DNA of 64,000 nt from Candidatus Nitrosopumilus sp. GTDB taxonomy: Archaea; Thermoproteota; Nitrososphaeria; Nitrososphaerales; Nitrosopumilaceae. Position numbers and translations under genes: made by a program. The notes under the pieces are model-generated. The model ran no database searches and was not told the DNA's origin. It saw only the letters and a list, made by a program, of their open reading frames with translations. Location of the stretch: the NCBI GenBank assembly GCA_018263505.1, contig JAANXA010000028.1, forward strand, positions 1 through 64,000, in the 5' to 3' direction. This document shows positions 18,079 to 26,681 of this stretch, piece by piece (position 1 is the first letter of the stretch; the number at the start of each line of letters is the position of its first letter).

Positions 18079-18639
18079 CTAATCATACAACATTAAATCT
18101 AATTCTTCTAATTTACTATGTAAGTTATTTACTGAACGATAAACATCTTTTTCAGTTTTGGCACCTGTACAAACTAATTTCCCTGATGCAAATAATAGAA
18201 TTACCGTTTTTGGATCTACCATCCTATGAATAACACCTGGAAATTGTTCAGGCTCATACATGCTTCTAGGCAAAGTTCGTGCAGCTTTTTCCAAGTGGAT
18301 TTTTCCTCCTAAATTAATAGAAGAAACAATATTTTGTATAGTCACTACAGCATCCTTTTTAATTTTGATCTTTTCTTTTCTCAATTTTTGAACAACAGTT
18401 TTTACAGCTTTTCTAGCCATTTCTTCAGATTTTGAACCAGTACATACCATTTTACCTGTACTGAAAAGTAATGTTGCAGTTTTAGGAGTAATAATTCGAA
18501 AAACAGCTCCTGGGAATTGATCCGGATTATACTCAATATCAGGAATTTTTGCTTGAATATTATTAAGATCTAATTTTTCATCTATTGTTGCTGAAGCAAC
18601 AACATTTACAATTTCTATTATAGGTTTTGTGTTTGGCAA
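18079..18639 (-). CDS. tbp: TATA-box-binding protein (paralog 2)
   Basis: 186-aa TBP, C-terminal lobe almost identical to paralog 1. Confidence 0.97.
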   Translation of the reverse strand: MPNTKPIIEIVNVVASATIDEKLDLNNIQAKIPDIEYNPDQFPGAVFRIITPKTATLLFSTGKMVCTGSKSEEMARKAVKTVVQKLRKEKIKIKKDAVVTIQNIVSSINLGGKIHLEKAARTLPRSMYEPEQFPGVIHRMVDPKTVILLFASGKLVCTGAKTEKDVYRSVNNLHSKLEELDLMLYD

Positions 18640-18791
18640 TAGTATTTTACGTAAAATTGCCTCATTTATATAAATTCAATATTAGAAAAATTTCAAATTA
18701 TAACAAAATTTCTAATTTTATTGTATTATTCAATATATATCATAATTCAATAAAGGATTTATCAAAACATGTAAACGATGATAATTTAGAA

Positions 18792-18864
18792 GGCCCTCGA
18801 GGGGAATCGAACTCCTGTCCGAGGATCCACAATCCTCTATACTAACCACTGTACTACGAAGGCC
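18792..18864 (-). tRNA. tRNA-His (GTG)
   Basis: Cloverleaf on the minus strand, acceptor GCCTTCG/CGAGGGC, G-1 opposite C73, anticodon loop TTGTGGA. Confidence 0.93.
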
Positions 18865-18948
18865 ACAAAGTTGAAAAATAGTTTATCCTGTAATAATCTT
18901 TGATTTTTGACTGAAAATAGGCTGTAGATTTATTATCAACTATGTAAA

Positions 18949-19038
18949 ATGAACAACATGAGAGTATGGTGGATTGCAATGGCAATTACAATAGGAATAA
19001 CATATTTTGGTGCAAGTAATATTCTTCCGTTCAAATAA
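18949..19038 (+). CDS. Putative 29-aa single-TM microprotein
   Basis: MNNMRVWWIAMAITIGITYFGASNILPFK*; complete small ORF between tRNA-His and corA. Confidence 0.4.
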   Translation: MNNMRVWWIAMAITIGITYFGASNILPFK

Positions 19039-19110
19039 GATTTAGAACAAAAGTTTTGATTTTTGCAATATCGATCGCTTTAAATTTGTTGTAATGAGGT
19101 ATTTTTCGTC

Positions 19111-20133
19111 ATGAAAAAAGGGTTCATTTCTAAAAGATTACGTTCAGGGAAGAAGTCAATAGATGAATCTATAATTAAAAAAATTGAAACAATACAATCA
19201 GAAAATTTTGAATGGATTGATGTACAAAATCCAGATAGAAAAGATATTGAGGAATTAGCTGAAAAATATAATTTCAATACATTAAACATAGAAGATTGTA
19301 TGACTAGATTTGAACTTCCAAAATTAGATAGTTATAACGAACATTTTTTTGTCATTCTTCATTTTCCTCCACTTTCACAAAAAACTGGAATTTCAAAAAA
19401 TAGTCAATTATCAATATTTGTAGGGAGAAATTTTCTAGTAACTATTCATCAAGGAGATCTTAAACCTCTAGTTGAATTAGTAGATATTTGTAGAACAGAT
19501 TCAGATCAACAAAGAAGAAAAAGACTATTAGAAAAATCTTCAGGTCATTTGCTTCATGAGATTATAGACGTATTAGTAGATGATCTGTTACATACATCTA
19601 GAAAAATTATTGCGAATTTAGATGAATTGGAAGATAGAGTATTTGATGAGGCAAAACCAGTTGCAAGAAGTATTGCATTACTAAGACGAGAAATTAACAG
19701 ATTACGAAGAATTGTGAACCCATTAAAGAAATTTGTATTAGAAATTGCTAAAAATGTGAAGAAATTTTCTGAAAGAAAAGATGAAGAATTGACATTATAT
19801 TTTGATGATGTAATTGATCACATAGACAAAGTAATTGAAACATTAGAAGAATCTAGAGAAACAATGGAAATTTACAAAGATACAGACTTTGTATTAAGTA
19901 CAGAAAAAACAAACAAAGTACTAGGATTACTAACGATTATTTTTACATTAGCTATTCCATCAACAGTGATCGGTACATTTTATGGAATGAATATTAGTTT
20001 ACCAGGTGGGGCAGGGGATAGTTTAATGATATTAGGGCCATACACAATGTTCATTTTTATAATTTTAGCATCTTCAGTTCCAGCAATTATGATGTTTGCA
20101 TATTTTAAGAAATTAGGTTGGATAAGTAATTAA
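19111..20133 (+). CDS. corA: CorA-like Mg2+/Co2+ transporter
   Basis: C-terminal TM helices with GMN motif (GTFYGMNISLPGG). Confidence 0.9.
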   Translation: MKKGFISKRLRSGKKSIDESIIKKIETIQSENFEWIDVQNPDRKDIEELAEKYNFNTLNIEDCMTRFELPKLDSYNEHFFVILHFPPLSQKTGISKNSQLSIFVGRNFLVTIHQGDLKPLVELVDICRTDSDQQRRKRLLEKSSGHLLHEIIDVLVDDLLHTSRKIIANLDELEDRVFDEAKPVARSIALLRREINRLRRIVNPLKKFVLEIAKNVKKFSERKDEELTLYFDDVIDHIDKVIETLEESRETMEIYKDTDFVLSTEKTNKVLGLLTIIFTLAIPSTVIGTFYGMNISLPGGAGDSLMILGPYTMFIFIILASSVPAIMMFAYFKKLGWISN

Positions 20134-20227
20134 AATCAAAAAAATTAACATTTAACATAATTATATAAAATTTTAGTTAATTTTCAACCATAAAATTAGA
20201 TAAATACCAGATAATTTATTGGACAAC

Positions 20228-20488
20228 ATGGTTAAAGTAAAAATTAGAACAGGTAGAGGTACAGGAACAATCGAAGTAGATGTAGAAGATCTTAAATTTT
20301 CAGGAGAGGAATTTAAGAAAATTCAAGCAGAAAGAAAAAAAGCAGCAGGTGGCCAAATGGTTTCCTCTGGAAGAGGCACTGGGAGAAGGAAATTATCAGA
20401 TATTCCAGAACCTAAAGAAAGACCATCTACCAAAGGAAAAACTAGACTCACAGGTAGAGGTACAGGAACCAGAAAAGGTACTACATAG
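20228..20488 (+). CDS. Small basic protein with three GRGTG motifs
   Basis: MVKVKIRTGRGTGTIEVD...SSGRGTGRRKL...RLTGRGTGTRKGTT; ATG at 20228 is likely the start. Confidence 0.65.
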   Translation: MVKVKIRTGRGTGTIEVDVEDLKFSGEEFKKIQAERKKAAGGQMVSSGRGTGRRKLSDIPEPKERPSTKGKTRLTGRGTGTRKGTT

Positions 20489-20534
20489 TATCTTTCCTTT
20501 TGAATTTTATTTTTTAAAATATTTTTCATATATC

Positions 20535-21200
20535 TTATATTTTGATATCAGGATTTCCAGATTTCAATTTCTCCCAATCTGAAAGAAAGTTTTCTAATCC
20601 AATTTTTGTTAATGGATGTTCTAACATTTTTTCTAGCACTGATGGAGGTAATGTCACCACATCTGCACCAATCTTTGCAGCATCAACCACATGCATCGGG
20701 TGACGAATACTTGCAACAAGTATTTCAGTTCCAAAATCATAATTAGAAAAAATTTCTTCGATATCCTTAATCAAATTCATACCATCTTGACCAACATCGT
20801 CTAATCTTCCAATAAACGGACTGACATATTTTGCACCAGATTTTGCAGCAAGTAAAGCTTGGTTAGGTGAGAAAACTAATGTAACATTCACAGGAATTCC
20901 TTCAGATGAAAGAGATTTACAAGCTTTCAAACCATCAGGAGTCATAGGGACTTTAACTACAACATTAGTTCCATATTCTCGAAGACGTTTACCTTCTTCT
21001 ATCATTCCAGAATAATCAGTACTTACAACTTCTAGACTAACATCACCTTGAATAATTTTTGTGATTTCTTCCATTGCATCTTTTGGATTTCCACCCTCCT
21101 TGGACATCAAAGAAGGGTTTGTTGTAATTCCATCTAACAAACCCATATCATTGAATTTTTTAATAGATTCTAAATTAGCAGTATCAAGAAAAATTTTCAT
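20535..21200 (-). CDS. tal: Transaldolase (small, fructose-6-phosphate aldolase-like)
   Basis: MKIFLDTANLESIKKFNDMGLLDGITTNPSL, VVVKVPMT, ILVASIRHP. Confidence 0.93.
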   Translation of the reverse strand: MKIFLDTANLESIKKFNDMGLLDGITTNPSLMSKEGGNPKDAMEEITKIIQGDVSLEVVSTDYSGMIEEGKRLREYGTNVVVKVPMTPDGLKACKSLSSEGIPVNVTLVFSPNQALLAAKSGAKYVSPFIGRLDDVGQDGMNLIKDIEEIFSNYDFGTEILVASIRHPMHVVDAAKIGADVVTLPPSVLEKMLEHPLTKIGLENFLSDWEKLKSGNPDIKI

Positions 21201-22171
21201 AGTTTTTTAGCCCTTAGTTCTTTGACTTGTTTTACCATATTAAAAGATGTTATTCCATGTTTTTCTAAAAGTAAAGGAACTTCTTGATCCCTAGCAGATT
21301 CACCAAACATATCTTGAGCACCAATTCTCTTAATTGGGACAGGGTAGGATTCAGAAACAGATTCAGTTACAGCAGATCCCATTCCAGCAAAAATATTGTG
21401 TTCTTCAGTTGTTACAATACAACCAGTTTCACGTGCTGCTTTTTCTAATAATTCATTATCTAGAGGTTTAATTGAAAACATATCTAATACTCTACAAGAA
21501 ATCCCTTCTTTTTGTAATATTTCAGCAGCTTCTAGAGCCATACGAACAGTAATTCCACAAGATACAAGAGTACAATCAGAACCATCTCTCAAAGTAATTC
21601 CTTTTCCAATTTGGAAGTCTTGAGATTCTGAATGAATTAAAGGTGTTTTTGATCTTGCCATTCTCATGTAAAATGGACCATATTCATTTACCATTAAATG
21701 AGTTAATTTTGAAACAGCAATAGTATCAGCTGGAATAAAAACACGAAAATTAGGAATTGTTCTCATGATTGCAATATCTTCAATTTGCTGATGTGAACCA
21801 CCATCAGGTCCTACAGATAATCCACCATGTGAAACTACAAGTTTTACATTTAGACCTTTTTTTCCCAAAGGTGAAGGATATGCAACATTATTTCGGATTT
21901 GATCAACAGCCCTACCGGGTAAAAATATTGCATAAGTGCTGGCAAAAGAAATTTTTCCAGATATAGCCAAACCAGCAGAAATAGTTACAAGATTTGCTTC
22001 AGCAATTCCAACATTAAAAAATCTATCAGGGAATTCTTTTCCAAAACTTGAAGTTTTAAGAGAATCAGTTGTATCAGCCCCCAAGACTACTACATTTGGG
22101 TTATCTTTTCCAATTTGAACAAGAGTTTTGGCATATTCTGAACGCATATCAGTCATTATAGGTTCATTCAA
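21197..22171 (-). CDS. Transketolase, C-terminal subunit
   Basis: Pyrimidine-binding and C-terminal transketolase domains (FFNVGIAEANLVTISAGLA, TTEEHNIFAGMGSAV). Confidence 0.92.
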   Translation of the reverse strand: MNEPIMTDMRSEYAKTLVQIGKDNPNVVVLGADTTDSLKTSSFGKEFPDRFFNVGIAEANLVTISAGLAISGKISFASTYAIFLPGRAVDQIRNNVAYPSPLGKKGLNVKLVVSHGGLSVGPDGGSHQQIEDIAIMRTIPNFRVFIPADTIAVSKLTHLMVNEYGPFYMRMARSKTPLIHSESQDFQIGKGITLRDGSDCTLVSCGITVRMALEAAEILQKEGISCRVLDMFSIKPLDNELLEKAARETGCIVTTEEHNIFAGMGSAVTESVSESYPVPIKRIGAQDMFGESARDQEVPLLLEKHGITSFNMVKQVKELRAKKL

Positions 22172-23835
22172 AGATATTCAATCTCCTTTGCAATTTTTTT
22201 GATTTGTTCTTGTTTTGTTCCAATCACATGCAAATTAATCCATTTGTTAACCAAATCAGAACCACCTAATTCGTTTGCTTTATCTAGTAAAATTCTACGT
22301 CTAGATTTCAAAACTTCATCTCTAAATTCTTTAATTGCAATTCTAACATTTTCTTGACCAATAATAGCTCCACCACCAACAAATACTCTAGCTCCATCTG
22401 CAAATATAGAACCAATATTTTCAAGATTAACCCCTCCGTCAGCCTCAACATAACCAGAAAAATTATTTTCTTTTAGGATGGAATTTAATCTAGACATTTT
22501 TGAATGAGTTTCTTCAATGTATTTTTGACCGGATTTTCCAGGAACTACAGACATTACAATAAGCTGGTCTAGAGATGAAAGAAATTTGTAAGACCACGTA
22601 GGCAATTCAGTTTCAGGATTTATTGCAAAACCCACACCGATTTGATTTTGTTTTAGCATGTCATGGATTTCTCCAAAGCTAGATTCATCAGTTACTTCAG
22701 CATGAACAGTAACAATATCACTTCCAGCATCAATATAATTTTGAATGTGTTTTACTGGATCATTAATCATAAGATGTGTATCAAAAGGAATTTCAGTAAG
22801 AGGTCTGAGTTCCTTAATTTTTAAATGATCAAAAGTTTTTGTGGGAACAAACTGACCATCCATTACATCTAGATGAATATAATCAGCTCTTCCAGTAACA
22901 CATCTTTTAATCTCATTTTCAAGATTTGTCATATCACCTGCAATTATTGAAGGTGCAATCATAAATTGTGAATCAAGTTCAACATTAATTATTGGTACAA
23001 TATCAGAATCAGGAGCTTTTCCATGCCATTGCGGATTATCTTCCATGTGTTCTAAAGATTTTCCTTTTATTGTTCTTGAAATTATCATAGTAGGTACATC
23101 TTTAGTAGATTTTGCTTTTTTAATTGCAGCATCAATTTGTTCTATACGATGTCCGTCAATTTCAATAACATTCCATCCAAATGATCTCCATTTTTCACCA
23201 GTTTTCCATCGTGATGTATCTTTCCACATTTCTGAAAAGTCATCTCCTTCTAATTTTTTATCAAGAGGCATTACACGTTCAGTGTAAGAATCTTGTTGAA
23301 TGAAATTTCTATCTAGAAAAACAGTAAGATTATCTACTTTGTATTTCGAGGCAGTCATCGCAGCTTCCCAAATTTGACCTTCGTCAGATTCACCATCACC
23401 TATAATCGTAAAAACATGATAGTCTTTTGAATCAATTTTTCCAGCTAATGCAATTCCCACAGAATAAGATAAACCAGTTCCTAGAGAACCTCCACAAAAT
23501 TCAACTCCAGGACACTTTAAATCAGGATGTCCTTGTAATTTGCTACCAAATTTTCTCAGAGTATCAAGTTCAGATTCTGGAAAATATCCGGCAACTGCCA
23601 TGTTTGAAAATAAACCTGGAGCTGCATGACCTTTAGACAAAACTAATCGATCTCGATTATCCCATTGAGGATTTTTTGGATCAAATTTCAAATGTTTGTT
23701 AAATAAACAACCTAAAATTTCTGCCATTGAAAAAGAACCTCCAGGGTGACCAGATGCAGCAGCATTTGTAGCTCTAATTACTAATTTTCTAGATCTTAGA
23801 ATATGCTTCTTAATTTGATAGTAGTTAAGCCCCAT
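22168..23835 (-). CDS. Fusion: transketolase N-terminal (TPP-binding) subunit and ribulose-phosphate 3-epimerase
   Basis: N-terminal half SGHPGGSFSMAE, VLSKGHAAPGLF, IGDGESDEGQIWEAAM; C-terminal half MIAPSIIAGDMTNLENEI, YIHLDVMDGQFVPTKTF, VMSVVPGKSGQKYIEET, VEADGGVNLENI. Confidence 0.94.
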   Translation of the reverse strand: MGLNYYQIKKHILRSRKLVIRATNAAASGHPGGSFSMAEILGCLFNKHLKFDPKNPQWDNRDRLVLSKGHAAPGLFSNMAVAGYFPESELDTLRKFGSKLQGHPDLKCPGVEFCGGSLGTGLSYSVGIALAGKIDSKDYHVFTIIGDGESDEGQIWEAAMTASKYKVDNLTVFLDRNFIQQDSYTERVMPLDKKLEGDDFSEMWKDTSRWKTGEKWRSFGWNVIEIDGHRIEQIDAAIKKAKSTKDVPTMIISRTIKGKSLEHMEDNPQWHGKAPDSDIVPIINVELDSQFMIAPSIIAGDMTNLENEIKRCVTGRADYIHLDVMDGQFVPTKTFDHLKIKELRPLTEIPFDTHLMINDPVKHIQNYIDAGSDIVTVHAEVTDESSFGEIHDMLKQNQIGVGFAINPETELPTWSYKFLSSLDQLIVMSVVPGKSGQKYIEETHSKMSRLNSILKENNFSGYVEADGGVNLENIGSIFADGARVFVGGGAIIGQENVRIAIKEFRDEVLKSRRRILLDKANELGGSDLVNKWINLHVIGTKQEQIKKIAKEIEYL

Positions 23836-23979
23836 CTGAATCGTTAACCTTAGAAATTTAATAAAAATCTATTTCTAAGAATTTAAGAAAAGAAAGATGG
23901 TATTTTTTAATTTTGAAAAACAAGAAATTTGTTTACAATAGTTTAATTACAGTAGAATTTCAGTGATGTGTAGAAAAAC

Positions 23980-24306
23980 ATGTCATTCGATAGAGAAAGA
24001 GAAATGCATGATGCAAAATGTGGTGATTGTGGAAATGATTGTCAAGTACCATTCCAACCAAAAGAAGACAGACCTGTATATTGCAGAGAATGCTTCCAAA
24101 ATCATAGACCAGAACCAAGAAGTGGTGGAAGATTTGGAGGTAGATCAGGCGGAAGACAGGGAGGTAGATTTGGTAGAAGGGATGATAGACCACGAGAAAT
24201 GCATGATGCAAAATGTGGTGATTGTGGAAATGATTGTCAAGTACCATTCCAACCAAAAGAAGACAGACCTGTATATTGCAGAGAATGCTTCCAAAATCAT
24301 AGATAA
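23980..24306 (+). CDS. Tandem zinc-ribbon (CxxC) protein with Gly/Arg-rich linker
   Basis: Two identical copies of REMHDAKCGDCGNDCQVPFQPKEDRPVYCRECFQNHR separated by GGRFGGRSGGRQGGRFGRR. Confidence 0.85.
   Translation: MSFDREREMHDAKCGDCGNDCQVPFQPKEDRPVYCRECFQNHRPEPRSGGRFGGRSGGRQGGRFGRRDDRPREMHDAKCGDCGNDCQVPFQPKEDRPVYCRECFQNHR
23999..24108 (+). repeat. Perfect 110-bp direct repeat, copy 1
   Basis: Identical by eye to 24194-24303; 195-bp period. Confidence 0.95.
24194..24303 (+). repeat. Perfect 110-bp direct repeat, copy 2
   Basis: Identical by eye to 23999-24108. Confidence 0.95.
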
Positions 24307-24402
24307 TACTAGTAAGTTATTTTAAAATTTCAAACTAGAATTTTATCAAATTTTTAAAATTTTTCTTAAAAAATTTTAATGTAATAATTACTTGAAATAA
24401 TT

Positions 24403-24774
24403 ATGGATAAAGAACCAACTATAATTTTTGATAATAAATGTTATTTGTGCTTTAAATTAATTAAAATAATTAATTTTTTCATAAAAGGAAAAATTGCAAT
24501 AATCGGTCATTTTTCTAGTTCAGGCATTAAAATTAGAAAAGAGATTTTAGATGAAACAGCCTTAGATATGTTTTGGTTCATTGATAAAAAAACAGCATAT
24601 GGTGGAAGAGCCGCCATAGTTCCATTGATAAAATTGATTATTACAAGAAAGAAGTGTAACAGAAGAGAATATGACATCCATAATGAATGTGAACAAGAAT
24701 GTAAAACAATCAAAGCATTAATGAAAAGAACACAAAGTCTTTTTTCAAATAGCAATATAATTAAAATTGAATAA
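24403..24774 (+). CDS. DCC-family (DUF393-like) thiol-disulfide oxidoreductase-like protein
   Basis: TIIFDNKCYLCFKLIKII and later GGRAAIVPL; fits DxxCxxC DUF393 proteins. Confidence 0.6.
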   Translation: MDKEPTIIFDNKCYLCFKLIKIINFFIKGKIAIIGHFSSSGIKIRKEILDETALDMFWFIDKKTAYGGRAAIVPLIKLIITRKKCNRREYDIHNECEQECKTIKALMKRTQSLFSNSNIIKIE

Positions 24775-24817
24775 AAAATCATAAATCTAATTAGTGTGCT
24801 AAATTTCTATTTTGAAT

Positions 24818-26296
24818 ATGAAGATAGAAGTTGAGAATTCTGTAAAAAATACTCAAATTCTTTGTGGTTTTGTTTTAGAAAATTCAGACAAAGTCTTAGG
24901 ATTAAAAAAAATAGACTCCAAGACAATGCTATCAGTAAATCAATCTCTTAAAGATATGAAAGGAAAACTTGGTGAAATTACCATCATACCAAGTCCAGAT
25001 AAAAAACCAGCCCAAAGAATTCTACTTGCAGGAATTGGTAAAAAAGAGAATTTGACAAAAGATACTTTTAGAAACGTTTCAGGCAAAATTGCACAAAAAA
25101 TAAGAGAAATAAAATTAAAAGAATTCTCAATTATCATTCCACCAAATTTTGTTTATGAACAAATATCATCGATTTCTCAAATTGTAGAAGGGGTCAAAAT
25201 GTCTCTTTACAAATTTGATAAATTCAAAATTCAAAAAGAGATTAAATCACCAGATTTAACAATTATAGTTTCAAAATCAAAGAAAATTTTACAACACGTG
25301 AAAATATCAGAAATAGTTGCAGAAGGGGCGATATTTACTAAAAGTATTTCAAATTTGCCACCAAACGAATGTACTCCAACCACATTAGCGAATTTTGCAA
25401 AAAGTATTTCTAAAAAAAATAAGATGAAATGTAAGATCATTTCTAAAACAGAATTAAAAAAGAAAGGGTTTGGAGGTATTACAGCTGTAGGGGCAGGAAG
25501 TAAAAATGAACCAAAATTAATTATTTTAGAACACAATAACGGTTCAAGGAATCAAAAACCCATTGTGTTAGTTGGAAAAGCAGTCACATTTGATACAGGA
25601 GGAATTTCATTAAAGCCTGGACAAAGTATGGATGAAATGAAATTCGACAAATGTGGTGGAACTACAGTTTTAGGAATTATGAAATCAATTTCAGAATTAA
25701 AATTACCGATAAATGTAGTAGGGATTATCCCATCAGTTGAAAATATGCCTGGAGGAGAATCATACAGGCCAGGAGATATCATAAAATTATTCAATGGTAA
25801 AACTGCAGAAATCTTAAACACAGACGCAGAAGGAAGATTAATTTTAGCTGATGCATTAGCATATGGTGAAAAACATTATTCTCCCAAAGTAATTATTGAT
25901 TTTGCAACTTTAACTGGAGCATGTATCATAGCATTAGGCAACAATGTAGCTGCAGTTGTATCAAATAATGAACAATTGAAAAAGAAAATCGTAGATTCAT
26001 CTAAAAAAACAACAGAAGATGTTTGGGAGTTACCATTAACACAAGATTACATGGACATGATCAAATCAGATGTTGCAGATGTTAAAAATATAGGAATTGG
26101 TAAAGCTGCTGGAACTATTACAGCTGCTGCATTTTTGAGAAATGCAATTAAAGATACACCATGGGTACATTTTGATATTGCAGGAGTCGCATGGACACAA
26201 GGAGCAGCTACAAAAGAAAAATCATACAATCCAAAAGGTGCAACAGGTTTTGGCGTAAGATTGGTTTTGGATTACTTACAGAATTTTAAAAATTAA
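24818..26296 (+). CDS. pepA: Leucyl aminopeptidase (M17 family)
   Basis: LVGKAVTFDTGGISLKPG and NTDAEGRLILADALAY signatures. Confidence 0.95.
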   Translation: MKIEVENSVKNTQILCGFVLENSDKVLGLKKIDSKTMLSVNQSLKDMKGKLGEITIIPSPDKKPAQRILLAGIGKKENLTKDTFRNVSGKIAQKIREIKLKEFSIIIPPNFVYEQISSISQIVEGVKMSLYKFDKFKIQKEIKSPDLTIIVSKSKKILQHVKISEIVAEGAIFTKSISNLPPNECTPTTLANFAKSISKKNKMKCKIISKTELKKKGFGGITAVGAGSKNEPKLIILEHNNGSRNQKPIVLVGKAVTFDTGGISLKPGQSMDEMKFDKCGGTTVLGIMKSISELKLPINVVGIIPSVENMPGGESYRPGDIIKLFNGKTAEILNTDAEGRLILADALAYGEKHYSPKVIIDFATLTGACIIALGNNVAAVVSNNEQLKKKIVDSSKKTTEDVWELPLTQDYMDMIKSDVADVKNIGIGKAAGTITAAAFLRNAIKDTPWVHFDIAGVAWTQGAATKEKSYNPKGATGFGVRLVLDYLQNFKN

Positions 26297-26421
26297 TAAC
26301 CTCTACTATTTCTATCAGGTTTTCCAACATTTGGATTTCTAAAACCATGTTTTTCCATCATATGATTAAGAAATCGTATATCATCAGAAAAAGACTCCAT
26401 ACAAATGGTACAATTTTTCAT
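26293..26421 (-). CDS. 42-aa C2H2 zinc-finger mini-protein
   Basis: MKNCTICMESFSDDIRFLNHMMEKHGFRNPNVGKPDRNSRGY*; C-x2-C-x12-H-x4-H; overlaps the pepA stop codon. Confidence 0.65.
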   Translation of the reverse strand: MKNCTICMESFSDDIRFLNHMMEKHGFRNPNVGKPDRNSRGY

Positions 26422-26470
26422 TTACACGATCCTAATTATTTCAATATTAAAAGATTGATTGAGAAGTGAA

Positions 26471-26588
26471 AATGCCAGCACTGTTGCTTCCCAAGGGCTC
26501 TCGCATCTTAGTAGCACAACAGCGACATTAGGTTTGACTTCCAAGTTCGGAATGAGATTGGGTCGCACCCTAACGCTATGGCCGGCTT
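26471..26588 (-). rRNA. 5S rRNA
   Basis: Minus-strand GCCGGCCATAGCG...CTCATTCCGAACTTGGAAGTCAAACC...GTGCTGGCATT with closing helix GCCGGC/GCTGGC. Confidence 0.92.
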
Positions 26589-26681
26589 ATTCATTCATGT
26601 TAAATTCTCATCTATTAACGTAACGCAAGATTTTACACCACTCAAAATAGGTATAAAGCAAAGAAAATACCGAATTACGAC

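Noticed and set aside
13588-18639. Mobile element bounded by inverted TBP genes
   Set aside because: The interior holds ordinary archaeal genes and no transposase or integrase; the inverted similarity is paralogous coding sequence.
23960-24325. Alternate-frame ORFs over the duplicated zinc-ribbon gene
   Set aside because: They are long only because the 195-bp duplication preserves the frame; only the CxxC frame makes biological sense.
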